A stretch of 64,000 bases of DNA, from assembly GCA_910587095.1 (NCBI GenBank), contig CAJUMJ010000048.1, forward strand, positions 1 to 64,000, in the 5' to 3' direction. The notes below the pieces were generated by a model. The model saw only the letters and a program-made list of their open reading frames with translations. It searched no databases and was not told the DNA's origin. The position numbers and the translations under genes were made by a program. Each line of letters starts with the position of its first letter. Position 1 is the first letter of the stretch. Positions 23,264 to 30,542 of this stretch are shown one piece after another. Origin of the DNA: an uncultured Lachnospiraceae bacterium. Its GTDB lineage: Bacteria > Bacillota > Clostridia > Lachnospirales > Lachnospiraceae.

Positions 23264-23716
23264 ATGAAATGCCCATTTTGTGGTCATGAAAATACCAGAG
23301 TAATTGACAGCAGGCCGGCGGAGGACAACAGCTCCATTCGCAGACGGCGCGTCTGCGACGAGTGCGACAAGCGGTTTACCACCTATGAGAAGGTGGAGAC
23401 GATACCGCTCATTGTCATCAAGAAGGACAACAACAGAGAAACTTATGACAGGTCGAAGATTGAGGCAGGCGTTTTGAGAGCTTGTCACAAGAGGCCCATC
23501 AGCGCAAACCAGATCAATCAGTTGGTCGATGAGGTGGAGACGGAGATCTTTAACCGGGAAGAAAAGGAAATTCCCAGCCAGGTGATCGGCGAGCTTGTTA
23601 TGAATAAGCTCAAGGATCTGGAAGCCGTCGCGTATGTCAGGTTCGCCTCGGTTTACAGGGAGTTTAAGGACATCAATACTTTTATGGAAGAACTGAAAAA
23701 CGTATTGGACAAGTAA
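23264..23716 (+). CDS. nrdR: Transcriptional repressor NrdR
   Basis: NrdR senses dATP/ATP and represses ribonucleotide reductase genes. The 150-residue protein has the N-terminal zinc ribbon (MKCPFCGHENTRVIDSRP...RRRRVCDECDKRFTTYE; Cys3, 6, 31, 34) and the ATP-cone (PLIVIKKDNNRETYDRSKI through VAYVRFASVYREF). The length is typical. AAGGAGG precedes the ATG. It is transcribed from a consensus promoter and ends in a terminator, so it is a single-gene unit; no nrd structural gene is in the window. Confidence 0.97.
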   Translation: MKCPFCGHENTRVIDSRPAEDNSSIRRRRVCDECDKRFTTYEKVETIPLIVIKKDNNRETYDRSKIEAGVLRACHKRPISANQINQLVDEVETEIFNREEKEIPSQVIGELVMNKLKDLEAVAYVRFASVYREFKDINTFMEELKNVLDK

Positions 23717-23790
23717 GCGCGCGAAGTACACTTTTGTTCTATGGATTTGAATCAGGGTTTTGTCAAGACGGGAATGTTGACAGAAAAGTA

Positions 23791-23824
23791 TAAAACACCT
23801 TGCAAGAAAGCAGGGTGTTTTGCT
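23791..23824 (+). terminator. Intrinsic terminator after nrdR
   Basis: AAAACACCTTGC (23792-23803) pairs with GCAGGGTGTTTT (23810-23821) around AAGAAA, ending in a short T stretch. Confidence 0.7.
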
Positions 23825-23910
23825 ATTATAGGCAGGAAAGATGCGAATGGTGCGCGGGCATGGGGCAGAGTATCACGTTGCCGCGCAAACTTTTTGGAAT
23901 GGAGACTGGG

Positions 23911-24429
23911 ATGGAACTCTTTTCATGTTTTTATCCGGATGCATATCTGGATTCCACATACGAGATTGATTTTGAGGCGTTATACAAAAAGGGATTTCGG
24001 GGCGTTATATTCGACATCGACAACACGCTGGTGCCTCACGGCGCGCCGGCGGACAAAAGAAGCGTCGCTTTATTTGAGAGACTGGGAAAGATCGGCTTTG
24101 AGAGCGTGCTCTTGTCAAACAACAAGGAACCACGGGTGAAATCCTTCAGTGATCAGGTGAAGTCCCGCTATCTGTACAAGGCGGGAAAGCCTGGGAAAAA
24201 GGGGTATCTGAAAGCGATGGAACTGATGAAGACAGGCCCCGACGCAACTCTCTTTGTGGGGGACCAGCTCTTTACGGATGTGTGGGGGGCGAAGCGGGCA
24301 GGGATTTTGACCTATTTGGTCAAACCGATTCACCCGAAAGAGGAAATACAAATTGTGCTGAAGAGACGGCTGGAGCGTATCGTTTTGTTTTTTTACAAAA
24401 GGTCGCTACGTCGGAAGGGAGAACTGTAA
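23911..24429 (+). CDS. yqeG: YqeG family HAD-type phosphatase
   Basis: The 172-residue protein has the HAD motif I VIFDIDNTLVPHG, motif II LLSNNKEPR, the conserved Lys region YKAGKPGKKGY and motif III VGDQLFTDVWGAKRAG. B. subtilis YqeG is the reference member; the substrate is not settled. Of several in-frame ATGs, 23911 (MELFSCFYPDAYLDSTYEID) fits the family N-terminus and has GGAGA upstream; 23899 is the alternative. Its stop overlaps the aroE start (TAATG), so it is the first gene of an operon with the shikimate genes. Confidence 0.88.
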   Translation: MELFSCFYPDAYLDSTYEIDFEALYKKGFRGVIFDIDNTLVPHGAPADKRSVALFERLGKIGFESVLLSNNKEPRVKSFSDQVKSRYLYKAGKPGKKGYLKAMELMKTGPDATLFVGDQLFTDVWGAKRAGILTYLVKPIHPKEEIQIVLKRRLERIVLFFYKRSLRRKGEL

Positions 24430-25292
24430 TGGAAATAGACGGTAAGACAAGGACCTGCGGGCTGATTGGAAATCCGGTGGAGCATACCCTTTCCCCGATC
24501 ATACATAACACGCTTGCGGAGCGGTTTTCACATAATTTGGTGTATGTGCCTTTTTTGGTGGAGAGCGGGAAAATCGGCGATGCGGTGAAGGGAGCCGAGG
24601 CGCTTGGGATTCTCGGGCTCAATGTGACTGTGCCTTATAAAAGCGAGGTCATTCCCTGGCTTAAGGAGGTGGACCCGCTGGCGGAGGCCATCGGTGCGGT
24701 GAATACGCTTGTTTCCGTGCAGGGCGGATTCAAGGGCTGCAATACGGATATGACGGGACTTTACCGGGCCATGGAATCGGAGGGAATACGGATAGAGGGT
24801 GAGGAGATCATTTTGCTTGGCGCAGGCGGCGCGTCCAGGGCGGTGGCTTATCTTTGCGCGGTGAAGGGGGCGAAACGGATTTATCTTTTGAACCGCACTT
24901 TGGATAAGGCGCAGAAAGTGGCGGGGGAGGTGAACGGGCGGACAGGGAGAGAAGTGGTCATGCCGATGCGTCTGGAGGAGTATGGAAAGCTCCCGGAAGG
25001 CAAGTACCTGGCGATACAGGGGACTTCGGTTGGGCTTGCGCCTCATGCGGACGAAGCGGTCATTGAGGACAAGGCGTTTTATGGGAATATCCATACGGGA
25101 TTCGACTTGATTTACAGTCCGTGGGAGACGAAATTTATGCGGCTGGTGAGGGAAAGCGGCGCAGAAGCTTATAACGGGTTAAAAATGCTGCTCTATCAGG
25201 GCGTGATTGCCTACGAGCTGTGGAACGGGGTGCAGGTGTCCGGGGAGGATGCAAAAGAGGTCTATGAGAAACTGAAGAGGTATTTTGTGTAG
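24429..25292 (+). CDS. aroE: Shikimate dehydrogenase
   Basis: AroE reduces 3-dehydroshikimate to shikimate with NADPH. The 287-residue protein has the substrate-binding motif GLIGNPVEHTLSPIIHNTL, the catalytic Lys/Asp region LNVTVPYKSEVIP and GAVNTLV, the nucleotide loop LLGAGGASRAVAY and the C-terminal GLKMLLYQGVIAYELWNG. The ATG at 24429 overlaps the yqeG stop by one base and has GGGAG upstream; a longer in-frame extension to 24282 lies inside yqeG and is discarded. Shikimate kinase follows after 14 bp. Confidence 0.96.
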   Translation: MEIDGKTRTCGLIGNPVEHTLSPIIHNTLAERFSHNLVYVPFLVESGKIGDAVKGAEALGILGLNVTVPYKSEVIPWLKEVDPLAEAIGAVNTLVSVQGGFKGCNTDMTGLYRAMESEGIRIEGEEIILLGAGGASRAVAYLCAVKGAKRIYLLNRTLDKAQKVAGEVNGRTGREVVMPMRLEEYGKLPEGKYLAIQGTSVGLAPHADEAVIEDKAFYGNIHTGFDLIYSPWETKFMRLVRESGAEAYNGLKMLLYQGVIAYELWNGVQVSGEDAKEVYEKLKRYFV

Positions 25293-25306
25293 AGGAACGA
25301 GGACAA

Positions 25307-25843
25307 ATGGGAAATGTGATATTGATCGGATTTATGGGATGCGGGAAGACGACAGTGGGACTCAGGCTTTCCTATCGTCTGAGGCGGACGATCATAGATA
25401 CGGATAAGGAGATTGAAAAGGAAGAAAAGAGGACGATCTCTGATATTTTTGCGGCAAAGGGAGAGGCCTATTTCAGGGACAAGGAGACAGAATGTCTGAG
25501 AAAGCTGTTGGAGAATACGGGTAATCAGATTATATCGGTGGGCGGCGGTCTGCCGCTTAGAGAGGAAAACAGGGAACTTTTGCGCGAACTTGGCCAGGTG
25601 TTTTATCTGCGCGCGGAGGCGGAGACGATCTATGAGAGAGTGAAAAATGACACGTCAAGACCCCTTTTGCAGGTAGAAGATCCGCAGGCGGAAATCAGGA
25701 TGCTTTTGCGGGAAAGGGATTCTTGCTACAGGGACGCATCGGATGTGGTGATCGATGTGGACGGAAAGGAATTTGAGGAGATAATAGACGAGATAGAAGC
25801 GTGTGTGCAGAATGGAGGCAGAGATGAAATTACTTGTGATTAA
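25307..25843 (+). CDS. aroK: Shikimate kinase
   Basis: AroK phosphorylates shikimate with ATP. The 178-residue protein has the P-loop GFMGCGKTTVG, the shikimate-binding DTDKEIEKEE and FRDKETECL segments, GGGLPLREENR, and the lid region NDTSRPLL. The length is normal. It overlaps aroQ by 20 bp, implying coupled translation. Pathway genes aroA, aroB and aroC are not in this window. Confidence 0.95.
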   Translation: MGNVILIGFMGCGKTTVGLRLSYRLRRTIIDTDKEIEKEEKRTISDIFAAKGEAYFRDKETECLRKLLENTGNQIISVGGGLPLREENRELLRELGQVFYLRAEAETIYERVKNDTSRPLLQVEDPQAEIRMLLRERDSCYRDASDVVIDVDGKEFEEIIDEIEACVQNGGRDEITCD

Positions 25844-26255
25844 CGGACCTAATTTAAATTTTTTGGGGATTCGGGAGAAGAGCGTGTACGGTACGCAGGA
25901 TTATGACACGCTCTTACAGATGATCGCAAAAAAGGGGGAGGAGACGAACAGCGCCATTGAGGTCTTCCAGAGTAACCATGAGGGGGCGATCATTGACCGG
26001 ATTCAGGATTCCTATTTTGACGGCACGGAAGGGATCGTGATCAATCCTGGCGCTTTTACGCATTACAGCTACGCCATCCGCGACGCCCTGGCGAGCATCA
26101 CCGTGCCGAAGGTGGAAATTCACATTTCCGATATCACAAAGAGGGAGGAATTTCGCAAGGTTTCGGTGACGGCTCCGGTCTGTGACAGACAGATTTACGG
26201 GCAGGGATTAGAGGGATACCTGCAGGCAATCGATTTTATATTAAATGTTAAGTGA
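25824..26255 (+). CDS. aroQ: Type II 3-dehydroquinate dehydratase
   Basis: This dodecameric enzyme dehydrates 3-dehydroquinate. The 143-residue protein begins MKLLVINGPNLNFLGIREKS and contains FQSNHEGAIIDRI, INPGAFTHYSYAIRDAL (with the catalytic histidine region) and VEIHISDITKREEFR. The ATG at 25824 has GGAGG five bases upstream; the frame's upstream start is inside aroK and is discarded. It ends the yqeG-aroE-aroK-aroQ operon. efp follows after a 126-bp gap containing poly-A/poly-T but no clear hairpin terminator. Confidence 0.96.
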   Translation: MKLLVINGPNLNFLGIREKSVYGTQDYDTLLQMIAKKGEETNSAIEVFQSNHEGAIIDRIQDSYFDGTEGIVINPGAFTHYSYAIRDALASITVPKVEIHISDITKREEFRKVSVTAPVCDRQIYGQGLEGYLQAIDFILNVK

Positions 26256-26381
26256 CGGTCACAAGCGTTCTTCGAATCGGATGTGCGGACGTTTTTTTAA
26301 AAAAAGAGGTTGAAAAAAAGAATTTTTTAGTATAAACTAGAAAAGAATTATATTTGTGAGAGCGTAGGAGGAGACAGGAAT

Positions 26382-26939
26382 ATGGTATCAGCGGGTGATT
26401 TCAGAAATGGCATTACCGTCGAGATGGACGGTAACGTTTTTCAGATAATTGAGTTTCAACACGTAAAACCTGGTAAAGGAGCAGCCTTTGTCAGGACGAA
26501 ACTGAAAAATATCATCAACGGTGGTGTGGTGGAGAAAAGCTTCCGTCCCACCGAGAAATTCCCTCAGGCACGTATTGACAGGAAGGACATGCAGTACTTA
26601 TATTCGGATGGTGATTTATTCAATTTCATGGATACGGAAACCTATGATCAGATCGCGTTAAACGCGGAAACCGTGGGTGATACGCTGAAATTCGTGAAAG
26701 AGAACGAGATGGTTAAGATTTGTTCCTATAACGGCAATGTGTTCGCGATCGAGCCGCCGCTGTTTGTGGAGCTGGAGATCACCGACACTGAGCCCGGTTT
26801 TAAGGGAGATACCGCTACAGGAGCGACCAAACCCGCGATCGTGGAGACGGGTGCGAAGGTGATGGTACCGCTGTTTGTGGAAAACGGCGAGAAGATCAAG
26901 ATTGACACCAGAACCGGTGAATATCTGTCCAGAGTATAA
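26382..26939 (+). CDS. efp: Translation elongation factor P
   Basis: EF-P binds between the P and E sites and relieves stalling at proline stretches. The 185-residue protein starts MVSAGDFRNGITVEMDGNVF and shows the tip loop HVKPGKGAAFVRTKL with the lysine that is modified or kept bare in different lineages. Domain II and III signatures are KDMQYLYSDGDLFNFMD and a C-terminal EKIKIDTRTGEYLSRV. AGGAGG precedes the ATG. A terminator follows. No EF-P modification gene adjoins it. Confidence 0.97.
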   Translation: MVSAGDFRNGITVEMDGNVFQIIEFQHVKPGKGAAFVRTKLKNIINGGVVEKSFRPTEKFPQARIDRKDMQYLYSDGDLFNFMDTETYDQIALNAETVGDTLKFVKENEMVKICSYNGNVFAIEPPLFVELEITDTEPGFKGDTATGATKPAIVETGAKVMVPLFVENGEKIKIDTRTGEYLSRV

Positions 26940-26963
26940 AGCACACAACAAAACCAAGCCCAT

Positions 26964-27001
26964 AAGACAATGTAGACCAACACCTACGTTGTCTTTTTTT
27001 T
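26964..27001 (+). terminator. Intrinsic terminator after efp
   Basis: AAGACAATGTAG (26964-26975) pairs with CTACGTTGTCTT, followed by T8. It is directly followed by TGCGCGCATAAGCA, which also follows the terminator at 29640. Confidence 0.85.
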
Positions 27002-27014
27002 GCGCGCATAAGCA
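27001..27014 (+). repeat. Short repeat TGCGCGCATAAGCA after a terminator (copy 1)
   Basis: The 14-mer is identical to 29674-29687; both sit at the end of a terminator T-run. The remaining gap (27015-27176) shows only GCATGC repeats and no recognised gene. Confidence 0.5.
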
Positions 27015-27176
27015 GAGTCAGAAAACGACAAGTCCAGACGGCATGCTTGCATGCAAGGCTGGATATGACGCTTTATGACGAGCAACGCGAGAGAGAAATG
27101 CGAAGCATGCAATACCAAAGTCCTCTGAAAATATGATGAAAATGATATGCCCGGAGAGAATGGGGAAGAGAGGAAT

Positions 27177-28064
27177 ATGGATTTTCAAGTATTTGTAGAT
27201 GATATGGTGGAACTGCTGCAGGAGAGAATGGGGGACGCTTATGAGATCAGGGTGATCAGAGTGACCAAAAACAATGATGTGGAGCTGACAGGAATCGCCA
27301 TGACAAGACAGGAGGACTCTATCTTTCCGACTATTTATCTGGAGAGCCTCTACGAGGAGTATCGGGCGGGAGAAACGCTGGCGGGCCTTGCTAATCGAAT
27401 CATTAACTGCCATGAGGAACAGTCCATGGCGTTAGAGCTGGATATGGATTTTTTTCGCGACTATGAGAGTGTGAAGGAGCGCATCTATTATAAGCTGGTC
27501 AGTTTTGAGAAGAACAGGAAGTTTTTGCGGGATGCCCCGTATCTTCGGTGGCATGACCTGGCGATTGTCTTTTATTATGCACTGGAAGAAGAAATGCTGG
27601 GGAAGGCGTCAATTACCATAAAGAGACAGCATATGTTGATGTGGAAGCAGAGTGCGGAATCCCTTTACCGTACGGCGGGACGCAATATGCGCAGAGGGAT
27701 GCCGGAGCTTTTGATCTCCATGCGGGAGTTTGTTATGGATCTGACCGGCATATCTATGAGGGAGGAGGAAGCGCTGCCGATGTATGTTTTGACCAATCAG
27801 GAAAAGCGTTATGGAGCAGCCGCCTTGCTGTACTCCGAACAGATGAAGGAGCTGGCACAACAAGTTGAAAGCGATCTTTTGATTCTTCCAAGCTCAATAC
27901 ACGAGGTGCTGCTTTTGCCCGACGATCATAGCAGGGAATATGACGTATACAGACAAATGGTGGAGGAAGTCAACAGGACGAGCGTGGACCCGGAAGAGGT
28001 GCTGTCTTATAGAATTTACAGGTATAGCCTTAAACGTTCGGAAATTGAAGAGATAGTTTCTTAG
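27177..28064 (+). CDS. DUF5688 family protein
   Basis: The 295-residue protein begins MDFQVFVDDMVELLQERMGD and has the family's pattern IRVTKNNDVELTGIAM, FPTIYLESLYEEYRAGETL, a middle FRDYESVKERIYYKLVSFEK and APYLRWHDLAIVFYY, and the C-terminal GAAALLYSEQMKELA and LILPSSIHEVLLLPDD. The family is common in Lachnospiraceae and has no assigned activity that I know of. The ATG at 27177 with AGAGAGGA upstream is preferred to an earlier in-frame ATG. No signal peptide is evident, so it is probably cytoplasmic. Confidence 0.8.
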   Translation: MDFQVFVDDMVELLQERMGDAYEIRVIRVTKNNDVELTGIAMTRQEDSIFPTIYLESLYEEYRAGETLAGLANRIINCHEEQSMALELDMDFFRDYESVKERIYYKLVSFEKNRKFLRDAPYLRWHDLAIVFYYALEEEMLGKASITIKRQHMLMWKQSAESLYRTAGRNMRRGMPELLISMREFVMDLTGISMREEEALPMYVLTNQEKRYGAAALLYSEQMKELAQQVESDLLILPSSIHEVLLLPDDHSREYDVYRQMVEEVNRTSVDPEEVLSYRIYRYSLKRSEIEEIVS

Positions 28065-28074
28065 ATATTGTTAC

Positions 28075-28103
28075 TTGACAAGAGCGCCCGCTTGTAGTAT
28101 GAT
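28075..28103 (+). promoter_or_regulatory. Promoter of tRNA-Arg
   Basis: TTGACA (28075-28080), a 17-bp spacer and TATGAT (28098-28103) start transcription about 67 bases before the tRNA. Confidence 0.75.
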
Positions 28104-28176
28104 ACTAAAGATGTAACAAACTTGTAATAATTTCGTAATAAGTTTTGTTGCGAAAAAGTTTGTTGTGTCAAAGCGG

Positions 28177-28248
28177 GCACCCGTAGTCTAATGGATAAAA
28201 CGTAGGCCTCCGACGCCTTTGATGCAGGTTCGAGTCCTGTCGGGTGCA
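28177..28248 (+). tRNA. tRNA-Arg (anticodon CCG)
   Basis: The acceptor stem GCACCCG (28177-28183) pairs with CGGGTGC, with discriminator A at 28248. The anticodon arm AGGC-CTCCGAC-GCCT gives anticodon CCG, reading CGG. The T arm GCAGG-TTCGAGT-CCTGT is canonical. CCA is not encoded. It has its own promoter and a terminator, so it is a single-tRNA unit. Confidence 0.95.
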
Positions 28249-28260
28249 TAGACAGGAAAT

Positions 28261-28292
28261 TCCCGGGATAGTTTGCTGTCCCGGGAGTTTTA
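28261..28292 (+). terminator. Intrinsic terminator after tRNA-Arg
   Basis: TCCCGGGATAG pairs with CTGTCCCGGGA around TTTG, followed by TTTTAAAA. Confidence 0.85.
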
Positions 28293-28329
28293 AAATAGCG
28301 GATATAATGGAATTTAATGGAGGAATCGG

Positions 28330-29604
28330 ATGAGTACATCAAACAATAAGTGGGAAGGGCTGAAAAAATGGCTGGTACGCTACTCCAAAATTGTTCTTCC
28401 CATCATTCTGGTAGTTTGTGTCGGGCTTACGATTGTGATTGCGGTTCAGGCCAACAAGCGCAGGATTGCGCAGGAGGAGAGTGTGGTTGCCCCCGAGACG
28501 CAGGAGGAGGGAGAGGAGACGACGCTCACTGTACCGGATGTGCCCCTTGAGCAGGACGCCGTGCCGGGGATCAACGAACTGTTTGAGACATACTATACGG
28601 CTATGGTGGAGGGGGACACCCAGACCATGGAAAGACTGGTGTATTATCTGGACGCGCAGGAGATTTTGAGGGCGGCAGAGACAAGTAAGTATATCAGCGA
28701 TCATCAGTCGATGGAGGTATATACAAAGCCGGGCCCTAAGGAGGGCACATATATCGCGTTTGTCTATGTGGAGTTAAAGTTTAACGATTATGATAAACCG
28801 GTTCCCGGTATGCGGGTGTATTATGTGTGCACCAACGAGGACGGAGAGTTTTATATCAATGAGGACGGTGAGGAAGGCGACGATGAGCTGCACTATATGA
28901 GGGAGATTCAACTGCAGGCAGATGTGGTTGACCTGAATAATAAAGCGGCTGCGGCATACAACGACATGATGGCTGAGGACGGAACGCTGGCTGATTTTCT
29001 TTTAGAGCTCCACGAAGAGATTGATAAGAATGTAGGCGAAGCCCTGGCACATGCGAAGGAAGAGGAAGAGAGCGGGGATACAGAGGACGAAGAGCAGGCT
29101 GGGGATGAACAGCCGGAGGAAAGTGAAGCCGCCGAGACGGTTGTCACGAAGGTAAAGGCGATCGATGTCGTTAATATAAGGACATCTGACAGCGAAACGG
29201 CCGATAAGCTGGGCAAAGCTTCCGTGGGAGACGAATTTGAGCTTTTGGAAGAACGAGGCAACGGTTGGAGCAAGATAAAATACGACGGCGGGGAGGCTTT
29301 TATCAAAAGCGATTTTCTTGAGCCGTCCGAGACTGCAAGCCAGTCTGATCTGGCGGCAGCGGAGGAGGAGCCAGAGGAAGAACAGGAGGAGGAAGACAAC
29401 AGCGCGGCTTCCGCACCCACAAACGGAACCGTGAGAGTGAAGGAAACCGTCAGAATCCGCAGCGGCGCAAGCGAGAATTCAGAGAAGATTGCGACAGCCT
29501 ATATGGGAGAAACCTTTGAGGTAATTATGAAACAGGCCGACGGCTGGACGAAAATCAAGTACAACGGAAAGACAGCTTACGTGAAATCAGACTATGTGGA
29601 ATAA
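28330..29604 (+). CDS. Membrane-anchored protein with two bacterial SH3 domains
   Basis: The 424-residue protein has a short cytoplasmic N-terminus, one membrane helix (IVLPIILVVCVGLTIVIAV, residues ~20-40), an extracytoplasmic domain (~75-230; ELFETYYTAMVEGDTQTMER...) and two SH3-type repeats (VVNIRTSDSETADKLGKASV and VRIRSGASENSEKIATAYMG). The repeats are separated by acidic linkers. The Glu-rich linkers resemble those of the gene at 22002, suggesting a lineage-specific family of wall-binding proteins. The role is unknown. GGAGG lies upstream of the ATG. A terminator follows. Confidence 0.75.
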   Translation: MSTSNNKWEGLKKWLVRYSKIVLPIILVVCVGLTIVIAVQANKRRIAQEESVVAPETQEEGEETTLTVPDVPLEQDAVPGINELFETYYTAMVEGDTQTMERLVYYLDAQEILRAAETSKYISDHQSMEVYTKPGPKEGTYIAFVYVELKFNDYDKPVPGMRVYYVCTNEDGEFYINEDGEEGDDELHYMREIQLQADVVDLNNKAAAAYNDMMAEDGTLADFLLELHEEIDKNVGEALAHAKEEEESGDTEDEEQAGDEQPEESEAAETVVTKVKAIDVVNIRTSDSETADKLGKASVGDEFELLEERGNGWSKIKYDGGEAFIKSDFLEPSETASQSDLAAAEEEPEEEQEEEDNSAASAPTNGTVRVKETVRIRSGASENSEKIATAYMGETFEVIMKQADGWTKIKYNGKTAYVKSDYVE

Positions 29605-29639
29605 TACCTGATTAAAACAAAATTTATTGGCAAAACTAG

Positions 29640-29675
29640 ACAGATGAGAGAATGCGATCTCTCATCTGTTTTTTG
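29640..29675 (+). terminator. Intrinsic terminator after the SH3 protein
   Basis: ACAGATGAGAG pairs with CTCTCATCTGT around an 8-nt loop, followed by T6. Confidence 0.9.
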
Positions 29676-29687
29676 CGCGCATAAGCA
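29674..29687 (+). repeat. Short repeat TGCGCGCATAAGCA after a terminator (copy 2)
   Basis: Identical to 27001-27014 in both sequence and position relative to the terminator T-run. Confidence 0.5.
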
Positions 29688-29764
29688 ATACAGTCTGCTC
29701 ATGCGGGGCGGGCCGGAAAGAGAAAGATTCAGATGAGCAGCATTACTTTTGAGGAGGGGTATTT

Positions 29765-30196
29765 ATGAGACATGACGACGAAATGGTTTTGAAGGAGATC
29801 CAAAGAAATACGCAGATGGGGATGACTGCTATTGACACGATTCTGAATAAAATCGGCAACGACGATTTTTCCATAACATTGTCCAGACAGTCTTTGCACT
29901 ATGCGGATATTCATAACAGGGCACTTGACAAATTGCTGGATCAGAACGGGGAATCTTACCGCGGTAGCCAGATAAGCGATATGATGCTGAAAGGCAGCAT
30001 ACATGCGAATACAGCTTTCAATATCAGCACGGAGCATCTGGCGGAGATGATGATTCAGGGGAGCAACAGAGGAATTACCAGCATGTGGAAGAGCCTGAAA
30101 CACAATGGACTTGCCACCGACGAGACGGTGGAACTGGCGAAGGAGCTGATGGATTTTGAAGAAAAGAGTATTGAGCGACTGAAAGAGTATCTGTAG
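29765..30196 (+). CDS. Hypothetical helical protein (143 aa)
   Basis: The protein MRHDDEMVLKEIQRNTQMGM continues through AIDTILNKIGNDDFSITLSR and ENG/His-containing helices to MDFEEKSIERLKEYL. It looks entirely alpha-helical, cytoplasmic and possibly a four-helix bundle of the ferritin-like/DUF305 shape. His and Glu residues are present, but I cannot identify a metal site. GAGGAGG precedes the ATG. It stands alone between a terminator and the gdhA promoter. I do not recognise a named family. Confidence 0.6.
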   Translation: MRHDDEMVLKEIQRNTQMGMTAIDTILNKIGNDDFSITLSRQSLHYADIHNRALDKLLDQNGESYRGSQISDMMLKGSIHANTAFNISTEHLAEMMIQGSNRGITSMWKSLKHNGLATDETVELAKELMDFEEKSIERLKEYL

Positions 30197-30302
30197 ACAA
30201 ATGTTTCGATTGCCAATTGTGTATACAAGTATTTTGGTATTATTGTACAATTTATCTAAAAAATACAGGGGAAATTTTTACACTTTAATTCGCTAAATTG
30301 TC

Positions 30303-30331
30303 TTGTGGATTTCCATACGGCATACTATAAT
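30303..30331 (+). promoter_or_regulatory. Promoter of gdhA
   Basis: TTGTGG (30303-30308), a 17-bp spacer and consensus TATAAT (30326-30331) predict a start near 30338 and a leader of about 205 nt that includes the structured region 30354-30514. Confidence 0.65.
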
Positions 30332-30353
30332 GGTACGTGGTAATGTATACAAA

Positions 30354-30514
30354 TGTACTCTCGGAGTCTCTTTGTGCCTGATTTTGTGAGATGATTTTTT
30401 GTCAGATGTGCATAAATTTATGAGGCGTACGTGGAACGTACGTTGATTAAATTTATGTGCATATGACGGAAAATCTGCCGCAAAGGCAGGTGCAAAAGAG
30501 ATTCCGAGAGTACA
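30354..30514 (+). promoter_or_regulatory. Long nested-hairpin leader of gdhA
   Basis: The outer stem TGTACTCTCGGA (30354-30365) pairs perfectly with TCCGAGAGTACA (30503-30514) and continues imperfectly into GTCTCTTT/AAAAGAGAT. Nested inside, 30401-30420 pairs with 30448-30467 (17-18 of 20 positions), and the apical CGTACGT (30426-30432) pairs with ACGTACG (30436-30442). The structure ends 28 bases before the gdhA ATG and the ribosome site AGGAGG lies outside it. It could be a cis-regulatory RNA, a processing site or an mRNA stabilizer. I do not recognise a riboswitch class. Confidence 0.65.
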
Positions 30515-30542
30515 TTACAAGCAAGAAGGAGGACATAACGCA

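Noticed and set aside
24282..24428. Upstream extension of aroE
   Set aside because: The frame is open but lies inside yqeG, lacks a ribosome site, and has no similarity to shikimate dehydrogenases; the start at 24429 is clear.
26256..26330. Terminator after aroQ
   Set aside because: T-runs and A-runs are present, but I could not pair a convincing stem.
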